Source: JAGORL01 sp964372415
Lineage (GTDB): Bacteria; Patescibacteriota; Patescibacteriia; UBA9934
Reading direction: 5' to 3'
Length of the DNA stretch: 64,000 nt
Assembly: GCA_964372415.1 (NCBI GenBank)
Contig: CAYJQH010000002.1
Span: 45,388-109,387, forward strand
Below are positions 34,837 to 44,440 of this stretch, one piece after another; positions within the stretch are counted from its first letter, which is position 1; the number at the start of each line of letters is the position of its first letter. Below the pieces are notes generated by a model that searched no databases, was not told the origin of the DNA, and saw nothing but the letters and a program-made list of their open reading frames with translations. Both the position numbers and the translations under genes were made by a program.

Positions 34837-35844
34837 TTATCCATTATTGGTCAAGAGAATCTTATTGGCCCTGATGTAATCAATAGTCTTTTTTAAACCG
34901 TCTTCCAAGCGTACAAGGGGCAACCAGCCCAGAGTTTCTTTGGCTTTATTAAGATTGGGTAAAGTAAGTGGAATTAGGTAAGGCGGTTGAGCCTCATAGT
35001 TTACGGCTACCTCGGCTTCAGCTAACTTCATAATCATGCGAGCTACCTCAATAATTGGTACTTCGGTGTCGCTCCCTAGGTTAATCGGCCCTATTCCTTT
35101 TTCGGTCTTCATGAGCCTCAAAAGTCCGTCAACCACATCGGTTACATAAATCAGGGCGGTAGTTGTAGCTTCGTTTCCCATGACGGCTAGCGGTTTTCCA
35201 TCAAGCACATTTAACACAAAATCAGGCACTTGGTGACCGTGAAATAACGCCATGCGTGGCCCATAAGTGCGGAAGATACGGGCGATTTTGCAATCAATGC
35301 CATAGACGTCGGCATAAGTGGTAAACATAGTCTCAGCAAAACGTTTGCCCTCGTTCAAGGCAGCCCGCGGATTCAGGTGATCAATAATTCCAAGCTCAGT
35401 TTCATCAACGCCATCAGAATCAACTGCGCTTCGCGCTCCATAAATGGCACCTGTTGAGGCAAGCAGCGTCTTGGCTTTATATTTGACCGCCAAATCAAGA
35501 ATATTTTTTGTGCCAAGTGAATTGGTAAATAAAGTTTGCATCTTAAATTTATCGTAGGCTTTGACCGAAGTCGGCATGGCCAGGTGATAAATTTCTTGGA
35601 GACCAAGAAAACGGAACTTAAACGCATCGAGCTCGGGAAACGATTCTAGATCGAATGGTTCATTAATGTCTAAACGCAAAAATTGAAAATCAGGATTTCT
35701 AAGCAGTGGGTCGATGTTACGAACGTGACCGGTCGAAAAATCGTCAAGACAAATGACTCTGTTTTGAGCTCTAAGTAATGATTCACATAAGAATGAACCG
35801 ATAAATCCTGCCCCGCCAGTCACGAGCACGTTTTTTTTCTCCAT
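34837..35844 (-). CDS. NAD-dependent sugar-nucleotide epimerase/decarboxylase (SDR)
   Basis: 335 aa from ATG 35844. KNVLVTGGAGFIGSFLCESL is the NAD site; YHLAMPTSVKAYDKFKMQTL, LLASTGAIYGARSA and ARIFRTYGPRMALFHGHQVP follow the UDP-glucuronate decarboxylase / extended SDR pattern. The usual catalytic YxxxK is not obvious: the region after the Ser/Thr motif reads AALNEGKRFAETMF, where Tyr is replaced by Asn. Activity may therefore be altered. It starts 4 nt after the subtilase stop. Confidence 0.8.
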   Translation of the reverse strand: MEKKNVLVTGGAGFIGSFLCESLLRAQNRVICLDDFSTGHVRNIDPLLRNPDFQFLRLDINEPFDLESFPELDAFKFRFLGLQEIYHLAMPTSVKAYDKFKMQTLFTNSLGTKNILDLAVKYKAKTLLASTGAIYGARSAVDSDGVDETELGIIDHLNPRAALNEGKRFAETMFTTYADVYGIDCKIARIFRTYGPRMALFHGHQVPDFVLNVLDGKPLAVMGNEATTTALIYVTDVVDGLLRLMKTEKGIGPINLGSDTEVPIIEVARMIMKLAEAEVAVNYEAQPPYLIPLTLPNLNKAKETLGWLPLVRLEDGLKKTIDYIRANKILLTNNG

Positions 35845-35848
35845 ACCG

Positions 35849-37942
35849 CTACCAAGCGCCAAGAAAGGCGCCGTTATCTGTAATTAATTTTTGTCCAACA
35901 ATAATTATTTCGTTGCCGGAACTTGAGAACACGCGTATCTCGCCAGCCGTGAGTCGCGGAGCGATCGTCAAGTCAATCTCGCCATCGATATCAATGTCTG
36001 AAGCTTGAATCTCTACTCCCCTAGACAGTGCTCCGTCTGCAATTGAGAAACTTCTGATAAGCGCTCCAATTTTATTATAAGCCCTAATCGTGGCACCTGA
36101 GGCAGTTGGCACAGCCACGATAATCTCATCGCGGTCATCAAGATCAACGTCTCCAATCGTGACCCCAAGCCCTTGAGTGGTCACGGGATCCCCCAAAAAA
36201 CTTGTGATCAAGCTTCCGTTGTTATCATAAATAGCAATTCTTGGCTCCCCGCTCGTAGCCCAAACTACAAATTCTGCGTCCCAGTCGTCGTCAACATCTG
36301 CCACCTCTATGGCAAGTGGCGCCTGAGGTGCAAAGCCGTCTACCGTAAATCGTGATAGCTCTTGGCCGCGTTCTGTCCAGATCACAATATCATTGCTTAC
36401 CCCAGCGCCCACAGCTGACACAATCTCAAGCGTGCTGTCGCCATTCACATCCCCAACCGCAATATTTACCCCGTGGGTAGAACTTTTTTCGTAGGCAAAC
36501 CATTCGTAAACCATGGCTCCGAAAGGTTTAAAAATTCTGATGTGCGGTCCGCCAGTTTCCCCGGCAGAAGCCACGACCTCAGGAATTGCGTCGCCGTCAA
36601 AATCGGCCAGCTCAACGTGTACTCCGCCTGTAAAGTTAGTGGTATAAGCCGTAAAGGTGGCGTACGGCGTGCCGTCAGCCCGAACCACTTGAATGTCTGG
36701 TCTAGCCCCAAATGGGGCGCCAAGCGCAACGAATGAATAGTATTCGTTGCTTTTATCGGGTGATATAGTTTTATCTATTGCCTCATTCTCTGGTTCTGCA
36801 GGCTCAACGTTCTCCGTCTCTTCTGGCTCGGCCACAGAAATACCGTCTGAATACGCCGAACCAATCTCAAGCGCGCGGGCGATGTTTAACCTGCCAACCC
36901 CAAAACTTCCTACTCCTCCGGGAGCGGAACGAATTGGATCAACCGACAACTTCAAAATAATAGCCACCTCATCTGGAGTTAGGTCTGGATACTGGATAAG
37001 TAAAAGCCCAACTGCTCCAGCCACAAGCGGGCTAGCTGTGGAAGTGCCCGACCACGGACCGCTGTAGGGATCGGCAAATCCTTGGGTGATATCTTGGTAT
37101 CCCAGACCAAAAATATCTTCACCTGGGGCCGACAGATCGGCACATTCAACGCCGTAGTTTGAGAAATCAGAACCGTTATCACCGTCGTCGGTTGAAGTCA
37201 CGCCAATTACCCAATCAGTAGATTGCCCTGTAAGACAAGCCGGGTAAACCGGAATGTTGTTTACGTTTTGCGCGTTGTTCCCTAGTGCCGCCACAATAAC
37301 CACCCCAGCCTCGTAAGCCCGTTTGACCGCCGAAGTTAAAATAAGTGAAGCGTTGTCACCGGCAAAACTCATGTTAATGACTTTAGCCCCATTTTCGACG
37401 GCATAATCAATAGCCGCCGCGGCATCTGGCTCGTTGCCTACACCAACCTCGTCAAGCATTCTGAGGGTCATTATCTTAGCTTCCCAAAGAACACCGGCGT
37501 AACCGCTACCGTTATTTGTTTCGGCCGCAATGAGTCCAGCCACGAGCGTGCCGTGCGAAACCGCATCGGGATCAGTGGTGAGCGAAAGATCAACCGAGGG
37601 ATTGTTATCATTACTCACAAAATCCCAACCGTTAACATCATCTACGTAACCGTTACCATCGTCATCTTTGCCGTTGCCGGCAATCTCTTTGCTGTTTTGC
37701 CACACATGTTTGGCAAAATCAGGGTGATCAACGTCTATCCCGGTATCTAGGACGGCAATAATCAAAGACGAATCTCCAGTTTCTGTATCCCAGGCCACAG
37801 GAGCTTGAATTTTTGTTAGATACCACTGCTCGGGAAACAACGAATCATTTGGCGTTAAGGCTAAAACTTGTATTGGCAAGCCTAAAATAACTATTAATAC
37901 AAAAATCTTGCGGAGCCGCGACCAAAACTTTGGGTACTCCAT
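35849..37942 (-). CDS. Secreted subtilisin-like (S8) protease with FG-GAP repeats
   Basis: 697 aa. Signal peptide about residues 1-29 (KIFVLIVILGLPIQVLALTP). Catalytic triad in order: Asp in IIAVLDTGIDVDHPDF, His in SHGTLVAGLIAAETNNG, Ser in GTSTASPLVAGAVGLLL. From about residue 400 FG-GAP/VCBS-type repeats follow (ADFDGDAIPEVVASAGE; VAVGDVNGDSTLEIVSAVGA; IGDVDLDDRDEIIVAV; ASDIDIDGEIDLTIAP), which usually form a calcium-binding propeller. Secreted or surface-bound. TATAAT ends 8 nt before the ATG, a near-consensus leaderless promoter. Confidence 0.92.
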   Translation of the reverse strand: MEYPKFWSRLRKIFVLIVILGLPIQVLALTPNDSLFPEQWYLTKIQAPVAWDTETGDSSLIIAVLDTGIDVDHPDFAKHVWQNSKEIAGNGKDDDGNGYVDDVNGWDFVSNDNNPSVDLSLTTDPDAVSHGTLVAGLIAAETNNGSGYAGVLWEAKIMTLRMLDEVGVGNEPDAAAAIDYAVENGAKVINMSFAGDNASLILTSAVKRAYEAGVVIVAALGNNAQNVNNIPVYPACLTGQSTDWVIGVTSTDDGDNGSDFSNYGVECADLSAPGEDIFGLGYQDITQGFADPYSGPWSGTSTASPLVAGAVGLLLIQYPDLTPDEVAIILKLSVDPIRSAPGGVGSFGVGRLNIARALEIGSAYSDGISVAEPEETENVEPAEPENEAIDKTISPDKSNEYYSFVALGAPFGARPDIQVVRADGTPYATFTAYTTNFTGGVHVELADFDGDAIPEVVASAGETGGPHIRIFKPFGAMVYEWFAYEKSSTHGVNIAVGDVNGDSTLEIVSAVGAGVSNDIVIWTERGQELSRFTVDGFAPQAPLAIEVADVDDDWDAEFVVWATSGEPRIAIYDNNGSLITSFLGDPVTTQGLGVTIGDVDLDDRDEIIVAVPTASGATIRAYNKIGALIRSFSIADGALSRGVEIQASDIDIDGEIDLTIAPRLTAGEIRVFSSSGNEIIIVGQKLITDNGAFLGAW

Positions 37943-37964
37943 ACCGGGACATTATACCGTATCC

Positions 37965-38066
37965 AAGCACTAGACTCTAAACCCTAGACTCTAAAAAATT
38001 ACCAAAAAACAGGTTCTTCTTGAGCTACTTGAGGCTTGAATCTAGGGTCTTGGATCTAGAGTCGAT
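37965..38066. repeat. Long inverted repeat of the TCTAGACTC family
   Basis: ACTAGACTCTAAACCCTAGA on the left and GAATCTAGGGTCTTGGATCT on the right pair around a loop of about 50 nt, between the TPR gene and the subtilase gene. Confidence 0.7.
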
Positions 38067-38777
38067 TTAGGAATTTTCACATTGCGTTTTAGCCGACGCA
38101 ATATCTTGTTTTATGGCCTCATTGTCGGGTGGCAGTAAATCCTTGGCCACCTCATAGTGATCTAGTGCCCTATCGCAGTCATCGTGAGTCAAATACCATG
38201 TGGCGAGTTCGGTCATAAACCACGGTGTTTGGCCAACACGGTCGACGCCATCTTCAAGCACTATCTTTACCTCGTCTTCTCGCGAACCGTCAGGGGGGTT
38301 ATTCCGAATAGCCATTACTAAGTCGCGATAAAACTCCTCTGTTGGATCAAGTTCAACAGCCTTGGCAAACGCCGCTTCGGCTTTGCTGTAATCCTCCATC
38401 CGAGTCAAAATTTCGCCGTAAAAATTCCAGGCTGACATGTTAATAGCGTTGAGCGTTAAGTATTCCTCAATGGTCTCGCGCGCGAGCACCAGGTCACCAA
38501 GCATAGAAGCATTCCAGGCGATTGAGGTAAACAAATCCCAGTCAACATCCTGAATGTCCATGGTGGCTTTTTGAGCTACCAAGGCCGACTGAGCTATATC
38601 GAGTTGCTGCTCATAATACGCCCGTTCCGAATCGGTCATTTGCGCGTAATCGTCAGTTAGCACCAGACCGCGATAAGCGTAAGCGTCGGAATTAAAGTAC
38701 CAAACCGCAAAGACCCCAAGAACCACCATCAATACGACGGCAATACCGGCAATAAAAACATTTCTAGAAAACGTCAT
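38067..38777 (-). CDS. Membrane-anchored TPR protein
   Basis: 236 aa from ATG 38777. N-terminal anchor SRNVFIAGIAVVLMVVLGVF, then TPR-like helical repeats (NAINMSAWNFYGEILTRMED, YSKAEAAFAKAVELDPTEEF, and DDCDRALDHYEVAKDLLPPD). TPRs mediate protein contacts; partner unknown. CATACT lies 6 nt before the ATG, which argues for this start and a leaderless mRNA. Upstream lies a CCCCTCC-type repeat. Confidence 0.78.
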   Translation of the reverse strand: MTFSRNVFIAGIAVVLMVVLGVFAVWYFNSDAYAYRGLVLTDDYAQMTDSERAYYEQQLDIAQSALVAQKATMDIQDVDWDLFTSIAWNASMLGDLVLARETIEEYLTLNAINMSAWNFYGEILTRMEDYSKAEAAFAKAVELDPTEEFYRDLVMAIRNNPPDGSREDEVKIVLEDGVDRVGQTPWFMTELATWYLTHDDCDRALDHYEVAKDLLPPDNEAIKQDIASAKTQCENS

Positions 38778-38817
38778 ACGCCAAGTATGGTAAGTGATGC
38801 AGACTAAAAGTGCAATG

Positions 38818-38855
38818 CTCCCCCTCCATTTATGGAGGGGGTTGGGGGAGGTTAA
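38818..38855. repeat. CCCCTCC-family hairpin repeat
   Basis: CCCCCTCCATTTATGGAGGG forms a hairpin, followed by GTTGGGGGAGGTT. Same family as 2434-2518. Confidence 0.6.
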
Positions 38856-38893
38856 AACCAAACACCCCGGCCCTTGCGAGCACGGGGTGTTTG
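38856..38893 (-). terminator. Terminator of the S-layer-like gene
   Basis: On the minus strand CAAACACCCCG, a 13-nt loop region, CGGGGTGTTTG and GGTTTT. Confidence 0.8.
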
Positions 38894-38935
38894 TTGCTCC
38901 CGGAGCTTGCGCCCCGAGTCAGGTAACCGCCGTCA

Positions 38936-41900
38936 TTAGAAGACGAGCGAGTTGCCGGTCACTGGTAGGTTGTCTACCAAGTGAGCACCGTAGCGTTCCT
39001 GAGCGCCGGTTGAGGTGGAGCCATCGGAGAGCGTGAAGCTACCAATGGACGTTACACCGTCATCCTGCCAGAGGAAGGCACCAGGTACACGGTCGACGTT
39101 GTCACCCGTGTCGTTGAGGCTACCTGTGTCTGGCGTTGTGGCCAAGTAGCCGCGGACTACCGTGAGGGTTGTGCCGCCATCTACAACGACCAGCATCTTT
39201 TCGTCATCCGAGCCACAACCGTTATCGGCGGTGTCCATACAGAGCACATCACCCAAGGCGTAGGTTGAAGCTGCGCCCATGCTGAGTATTGTATCGGTAC
39301 CTGTGACGTTGTCCTCTGCGAGCTCATCAGCTGCAAGGAAGCTAGCGTCAGCCACGATCGGATCGGTGGCCATCTCAACTTGGAAGGTATCGTCATTAGC
39401 CGCTGAAGCGAGCGATAGGTCAACCCACAACGCATACATGTAGGTCTGTCCCTTCGGCACTACTTCCTCGGTCGTGAGCGACAAACGCTGCCAAGCAAGA
39501 TCGGTTGAGGCGGTCGTACAGTCAGCACCGGTTGCGGTGAGACCAGTCCAATCGGCATCCACATCAAGCGCCAAGGCCGTGCCCTGTTCGCTCATGTTGT
39601 AGAAGTCGAAATCCTCGTCGTTCATTGAGGTGGCGTCAGCATCCGTATCACAGTTCTCCCACAAGGTCGGCGTGCCGGTGTTGTCGGTCGCGCTAATCTT
39701 GAAGAGAATGTTTTTGAAGATCACGTCTTCGTTTGAAGAAGCCGCAATGTTGAAGCGGAAGACTTCCTGGTCGCCAGGCACCTTAGCGCCTGTCGGACTT
39801 GAGGAATTGAGACTGATGGTTGGCTTGGTTTCGCGGACTACAAACTGGGCAATGCCGTCCGTAGCGTAAGCGTCATCACCAACCACTGTAGCATCGTCGT
39901 CATCAAGCGTGGTGCCAGAACCAGCACCTACGGCCTGGAAGTTGTCATCGTTTGTGGTGTCCGCAAAGAGACCCATGCGGATTTCTTCATTGGAACGCGC
40001 GTTACCACCCGAATCACGATCCGTGAGAGGAGTAGTTACGTAGACGTTCACAATACCCGGAGTTCCAGTCTTAACGTACATGTCAAGATCCGAGAACTTG
40101 GCTTCGTTGCCGGTCATCGAGACCGACTTCGAACCAGTCGTACCATCGGCCTTCGGGAAGTCGATCTTCACCGTTGAAATGTTATTAGCGTAAGACGATG
40201 AGTTCGCGGTACCGGTGTCATCTTCAGCCGCCTCTTCCGAGAAGGTGAGGATATTCACATCGAAGTTTTCATTCGTAGCGGTGAAGCGGAAGGTCGAAAC
40301 CTTCACGTCAGTCGAGCTCGTAAGAATGAAGTCCGGCGATGGCGTGCTCGAATCAGCAGCCATAGTGAGCGAACCGGCATCGTTGACACTGACCACGTTG
40401 GTCGGGCTTGTGCCGCCGTTCGGGTCATCAGTGGTCGGATCGACATCATTACCATCTTCGTCCTCAGCAACTACGTCCTCAGAGAGGTCGTCGAGGTCAA
40501 AGGCAAAGAAGTTGTCGTCCGTGCCGTCTGACGGGTTACCAAAACTACAAACCACTTTAAGGGTGTAATTTTCGCCCGAGGGAACGGTCCAGTCAACATC
40601 ATTGAAGTCAATGGTGAGACCGGTCGAGATAGCCGATTCTGGGCCATCAAGCACCACATCGTTACTGTCCTTAAGGGTGCAGGACTCTACGAAGTCGTTG
40701 ACATCGGCACCTGATACGTCACCCAAGGTGAAGGCGCCTGCGTTGTCTTCGTCAGCGTAAACGGAGAGCTGAATGCTGTTCACGAGTACGTCGCCACCAT
40801 CACCAGCGGTGAAGGTAAAAGACTGCACGTGAACGTTGTCGGTACCATCAACTGTAGTTACGTCGCCTGGGGTTGAAGCCAAGGCAATTACCAGGCTAGC
40901 AGCGTTAGCTTCCTGAGCAAAACCCACGATGTCGCCGGTTGGGACGATATCGGTGGAAGAGCTCAAAGTGTCGCCATTGGCGTCCTCAGCTACAAGGCCG
41001 CTAATGTCAACGGTGGCGCCAAACTCGGTGCCCGTGCCGACGCTGTTGTCAACGTCAACCGTAACCGCCAAGTTCATGCTCTCACCAGCCATGAGCGAGA
41101 AGTCGTCCGTAAAGTCGATAGTCTGCTCGTCGTCATCGGTCACGTTATCAAGCTCCAAAGGACCCATGACCACCGCGCCAGAGTCGACGTTGATGATCTT
41201 GATGTCCGTGATGCTTTGCTCCGTGCCAGTTACGAGTCCATCGGTATCTGAGTCGGTACCGTCGTCAACCGAGTCAAATGGATCGTTGTCGGCGTCATCG
41301 TCACCGTAGACGATAATGTCAAGATCCTTGATGGTTAAATCTTGGGCGGCAGTAATCGAGAAGTTCAAGAGAACCTCGTCCTTGCCGTTAACCATGATAT
41401 CACCAGTTGACGGGCCGTTGCCTACGAGCGTGAGCTCACCGCCCTTAACGGTGCTGAATGAACAGCTGCCGGCGGCCGATGTACAGCTTGAGCCATCGTA
41501 GCTACCAACTGCAGCACTCGAGGTACAAGAAGTGGAACCGGTGTCGATACACATACCGAAACCAAAGTCACCACCTTCCGCCACCACATCAACTCGATTA
41601 TCAACGAAGACTTTGACTGTGTCAGCGTCCTGACCACCAATATCAGCCGAGACCGAGAAGACATTAGAACTGCCTTCATCAATCGCGAATGGAGAATCGG
41701 AAAGGTCGAACATGACCAAGTCGCCGCTTACCCAATCGCCTTCGGCGAGGGCGGTAGAACCATCCCAAAGCCAGAAGTCGCTGTGGTCAGTAGCATTGTC
41801 GATCTTCAAGGTAACCATTTGAACATCAGCAGCTTCTGAGTTCGTGGTCAGCTTGAATTGACCGATCACGGCATCCTGTTCGCCAAGAGTCGGATCAACG

Positions 41901-43105
41901 ATGGATCCGGTCTTGTCGACCTCGATCCAACCAGCATCCGAACCGCTCATGCTGAAGGTGTTACCGGTAATCGGGAAGGAACCACTTACGTCACCTGAAG
42001 CGACCACGTCGGTGTCGCTTTCGATCTCGAAGCCGATTTCGTCACCAGCCGTCTGTGAGACAGAAATTTCTGCCTTCACCGAGAGGGTCTCTTCGTCGTT
42101 GGCATCGACCATGAAGGCGAGGTTCGAGAAGGTTACCTGACGGGTTGATGCGTTAACCGAGCGAGCCTCAGTCAAGCGTTCATCACCATGATAAAGATAA
42201 ACGTTAGCAATGTTTGAGGTAGCACCAGCACCGATCATGCTCAGAGTTACTGAGTCAAGTTCAGCATCGTCATCACCAGCGGCTACGTCGAAGTGGAACA
42301 AGTCCACCGCGTTGGTGCGACCCGGAAGGGTCATACCAGCCGGAGTTGAGGAAGATTCCGAGATGACAACGTCACCTGCGGCAACTTCTTCACCACCTTC
42401 TTCAGTTTGGGCTACATCAACGAGCGCAGTTTCCTCGCCCGTGACATCGTCGCCAGCCATAAGAGCGCTGTCGTCAATGTTATCGCCGTCCAAAATGAAC
42501 ATGCTGTCCAAACCGTTCGCACTCATACCTGCTGAAGTCACCATGCGCATTTCGCCATCCCAAACGAGATAGGTGCTGCCACCCATGTCGTAAAGCATGC
42601 CTTCGTACGCGGTGGCACTCATAAGTGAGGTGCCTTCCGTGTAATCAGCAAAGAAGACGTCAGCGACGTCTCGAATGCGCGCATTCCAGTCGGGACCCGC
42701 AAAATCCATCGCTGCCTCTTCTGATTCGATCCAGTGGATCGAACCATCACGAGCCACGGCGTAAACTTTCGGGTTGGATTGTACCTTAATCCACCAAGTA
42801 CCTGGACGGATAACTACGTTCCCGCCAAGTGTCATTGAAGCGAGTTCGGTATCCGAAATGGTCACGACATCATCAAAGTCATCGTGCCACGAGAACCAGG
42901 CGTCCTCGTTGGGGTACGTGTACCGCAAACCATCAAAACCGTAGTAATAGACTGTAGACAAGGAAGCCTTGTAGTCCATACCGGCGGTTGCGGCTTGGGC
43001 TTTTGCTGGGCTCAAAAGAGCGCCAGCGCCGATCGTAAAGGCAATAGTCGCCGCGGCAATAGCTGCGGAGAAAACGCGTTTACTAGTTGTTACCACATTT
43101 TCCAT
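38936..43105 (-). CDS. Giant S-layer-like surface protein
   Basis: 1389 aa from ATG 43105. Signal peptide about 1-37 (RVFSAAIAAATIAFTIGAGA then LLSPAKAQA). An N-terminal domain (about 75-150) with VIRPGTWWIKVQSNPKVYAV and GSIHWIESEEAAMDFAGPDW resembles the N-terminal domain of candidate-phylum surface proteins. The rest is a long string of Asp/Thr/Ser-rich immunoglobulin-like repeats with DGxDxD calcium-type loops. Very few basic residues. Codon use is C-ending (GAC, AAC, TTC), which fits high expression. It lies downstream of the ECF sigma and DUF5667 genes and behind a long structured leader. Likely the main surface layer; not proven by sequence alone. Confidence 0.75.
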   Translation of the reverse strand: MENVVTTSKRVFSAAIAAATIAFTIGAGALLSPAKAQAATAGMDYKASLSTVYYYGFDGLRYTYPNEDAWFSWHDDFDDVVTISDTELASMTLGGNVVIRPGTWWIKVQSNPKVYAVARDGSIHWIESEEAAMDFAGPDWNARIRDVADVFFADYTEGTSLMSATAYEGMLYDMGGSTYLVWDGEMRMVTSAGMSANGLDSMFILDGDNIDDSALMAGDDVTGEETALVDVAQTEEGGEEVAAGDVVISESSSTPAGMTLPGRTNAVDLFHFDVAAGDDDAELDSVTLSMIGAGATSNIANVYLYHGDERLTEARSVNASTRQVTFSNLAFMVDANDEETLSVKAEISVSQTAGDEIGFEIESDTDVVASGDVSGSFPITGNTFSMSGSDAGWIEVDKTGSIVDPTLGEQDAVIGQFKLTTNSEAADVQMVTLKIDNATDHSDFWLWDGSTALAEGDWVSGDLVMFDLSDSPFAIDEGSSNVFSVSADIGGQDADTVKVFVDNRVDVVAEGGDFGFGMCIDTGSTSCTSSAAVGSYDGSSCTSAAGSCSFSTVKGGELTLVGNGPSTGDIMVNGKDEVLLNFSITAAQDLTIKDLDIIVYGDDDADNDPFDSVDDGTDSDTDGLVTGTEQSITDIKIINVDSGAVVMGPLELDNVTDDDEQTIDFTDDFSLMAGESMNLAVTVDVDNSVGTGTEFGATVDISGLVAEDANGDTLSSSTDIVPTGDIVGFAQEANAASLVIALASTPGDVTTVDGTDNVHVQSFTFTAGDGGDVLVNSIQLSVYADEDNAGAFTLGDVSGADVNDFVESCTLKDSNDVVLDGPESAISTGLTIDFNDVDWTVPSGENYTLKVVCSFGNPSDGTDDNFFAFDLDDLSEDVVAEDEDGNDVDPTTDDPNGGTSPTNVVSVNDAGSLTMAADSSTPSPDFILTSSTDVKVSTFRFTATNENFDVNILTFSEEAAEDDTGTANSSSYANNISTVKIDFPKADGTTGSKSVSMTGNEAKFSDLDMYVKTGTPGIVNVYVTTPLTDRDSGGNARSNEEIRMGLFADTTNDDNFQAVGAGSGTTLDDDDATVVGDDAYATDGIAQFVVRETKPTISLNSSSPTGAKVPGDQEVFRFNIAASSNEDVIFKNILFKISATDNTGTPTLWENCDTDADATSMNDEDFDFYNMSEQGTALALDVDADWTGLTATGADCTTASTDLAWQRLSLTTEEVVPKGQTYMYALWVDLSLASAANDDTFQVEMATDPIVADASFLAADELAEDNVTGTDTILSMGAASTYALGDVLCMDTADNGCGSDDEKMLVVVDGGTTLTVVRGYLATTPDTGSLNDTGDNVDRVPGAFLWQDDGVTSIGSFTLSDGSTSTGAQERYGAHLVDNLPVTGNSLVF

Positions 43106-43280
43106 AAGATAACCTGAATCCTTTTTCCTGAGGAAAAGAATAGAGGCTGCACCTGACCATGCGGTCCCGACCTTTCCATGGTGCGAACCATGGGAATGCT
43201 TGTGCAATTCCCTTTCCCGGGGACCTCGCCTTAGTTCCCTCTTCTCAAAAGATGAGAGGGTTAGGGCGAGGTTCTCGGAC
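43106..43280 (-). promoter_or_regulatory. Long structured leader of the S-layer-like gene
   Basis: About 175 nt separate the DUF5667 stop from this gene. On the minus strand they hold CCTCGCCCTAACCCTCTC, which can pair with GAGAAGAGGG and GGCGAGG, then CCATGG-TTCGCA-CCATGG, then CTTTTCCTCAGGAAAAAG. Only a weak AGG precedes the start. The hairpins may stabilise an abundant mRNA or control translation (inference). Confidence 0.5.
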
Positions 43281-43287
43281 AAGGACC

Positions 43288-44427
43288 CTACACACCCGAA
43301 CTGTTCACTTCGCTTATCTCGTGTTCAACCTCTCCATCCAAACTTTCAACTTCAACTTCTTCAATCAATTGCTCCTCCAGGTTACGTGCTTGCATAATGG
43401 CTATTTCGATCTGCGCTAGATGTGCTTCAATGTTGAGAAGCGCCTTATCTACATCATTGAGCGCTTCAAATGCTGAGCGATATCCGCCAGCGGCAAATCG
43501 GTTCATCGCCTCATCAATTCGGCCGTCACTTGAATGTATGGTGTAACGATACGAATCGGGGTCTGCGACCGAAAGCGTGGGATCGGCGGTAACAATCTGT
43601 GGATCAAGTTCCTGGAGAGCAGCCTCGATGACTCTAATGCGCTGCTCATCAAACTGCTGTCGTGCCTGAAGGTCGCCTAGCAAGTCTTTAAAAGTTTCTT
43701 TGAGAACGAGCGTAGAGGTTTCGCTCGGTTCCTTATCATGCACCTCAACCACTACGTCTGTAGCAAGTTGACTTGCCTCTTGCGTTGCCTCTTTGGCGGC
43801 AATCACCTCGATACTTTCTGTAAGGTCGCTCGATTGCGCCAACGTGACGTCGAGCGTACTGTCGATAGCGTTTAGATTTTCCTGAATTGAAGCCACGGTA
43901 TCGATAGTGTTGGCGCTAGACAAAGCCGCTAGTCCTTCGCTCGCTGAAGCCAACTCGTTCTTATAAGCTGTCAGGGTTTCGGCCACAAGTGGAGCTCGCT
44001 CTGGTTTTAGATTCGATGTAGCCTGAAGTTCATTCGCTTCAGCCAAACGATGTCCGGCAAATTCGGTGTGAAGTATCGCCTTACGATCCGCCGAAGCTAA
44101 GGCAAGCTGTGCCTTCTCAGTTAAAATTTTAACGGAATACAAAGTATCTCCCGGCAAACTATCGGCTGCCCGGGCAGTTGTCATCCAGCCACTCGCAATC
44201 AGGGTTAGGCTGGCTACACTAACAACCACAGGTCGTGAAATATACCGACCTAAAAACCAGGAGCTATACGAAGGTGTGGTGGGCGATTCTATGGCTAATG
44301 AAAAATCCTCATCATTGATAGCTGTCCACAAACGCTGTCGCATGCGTTCTTTGGCGGACACGCTAAGACCCCCAGCGAGTGGGTGATCTTTCATGGCTCG
44401 CAATTTGTGTTTAAGGTTTCGTGGCAC
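43288..44427 (-). CDS. DUF5667-type membrane protein, putative anti-sigma partner
   Basis: 379 aa from GTG 44427, 13 nt after the sigma-factor stop. Cytoplasmic basic N-terminus (PRNLKHKLRAMKDHPLAG), one membrane helix (ISRPVVVSVASLTLIASGWM), then the DUF5667 core DSLPGDTLYSVKILTEKAQL and a long extracellular helical domain rich in Glu and Ala. DUF5667 proteins commonly follow ECF sigma genes; a single membrane span with a small cytoplasmic part suits an anti-sigma factor. The C-terminal tail ends VEVESLDGEVEHEISEVNSS. Start codon uncertain; ATG 44394 is the alternative. Confidence 0.72.
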   Translation of the reverse strand: MPRNLKHKLRAMKDHPLAGGLSVSAKERMRQRLWTAINDEDFSLAIESPTTPSYSSWFLGRYISRPVVVSVASLTLIASGWMTTARAADSLPGDTLYSVKILTEKAQLALASADRKAILHTEFAGHRLAEANELQATSNLKPERAPLVAETLTAYKNELASASEGLAALSSANTIDTVASIQENLNAIDSTLDVTLAQSSDLTESIEVIAAKEATQEASQLATDVVVEVHDKEPSETSTLVLKETFKDLLGDLQARQQFDEQRIRVIEAALQELDPQIVTADPTLSVADPDSYRYTIHSSDGRIDEAMNRFAAGGYRSAFEALNDVDKALLNIEAHLAQIEIAIMQARNLEEQLIEEVEVESLDGEVEHEISEVNSSGV

Positions 44428-44440
44428 AATTTGGGTTGAC

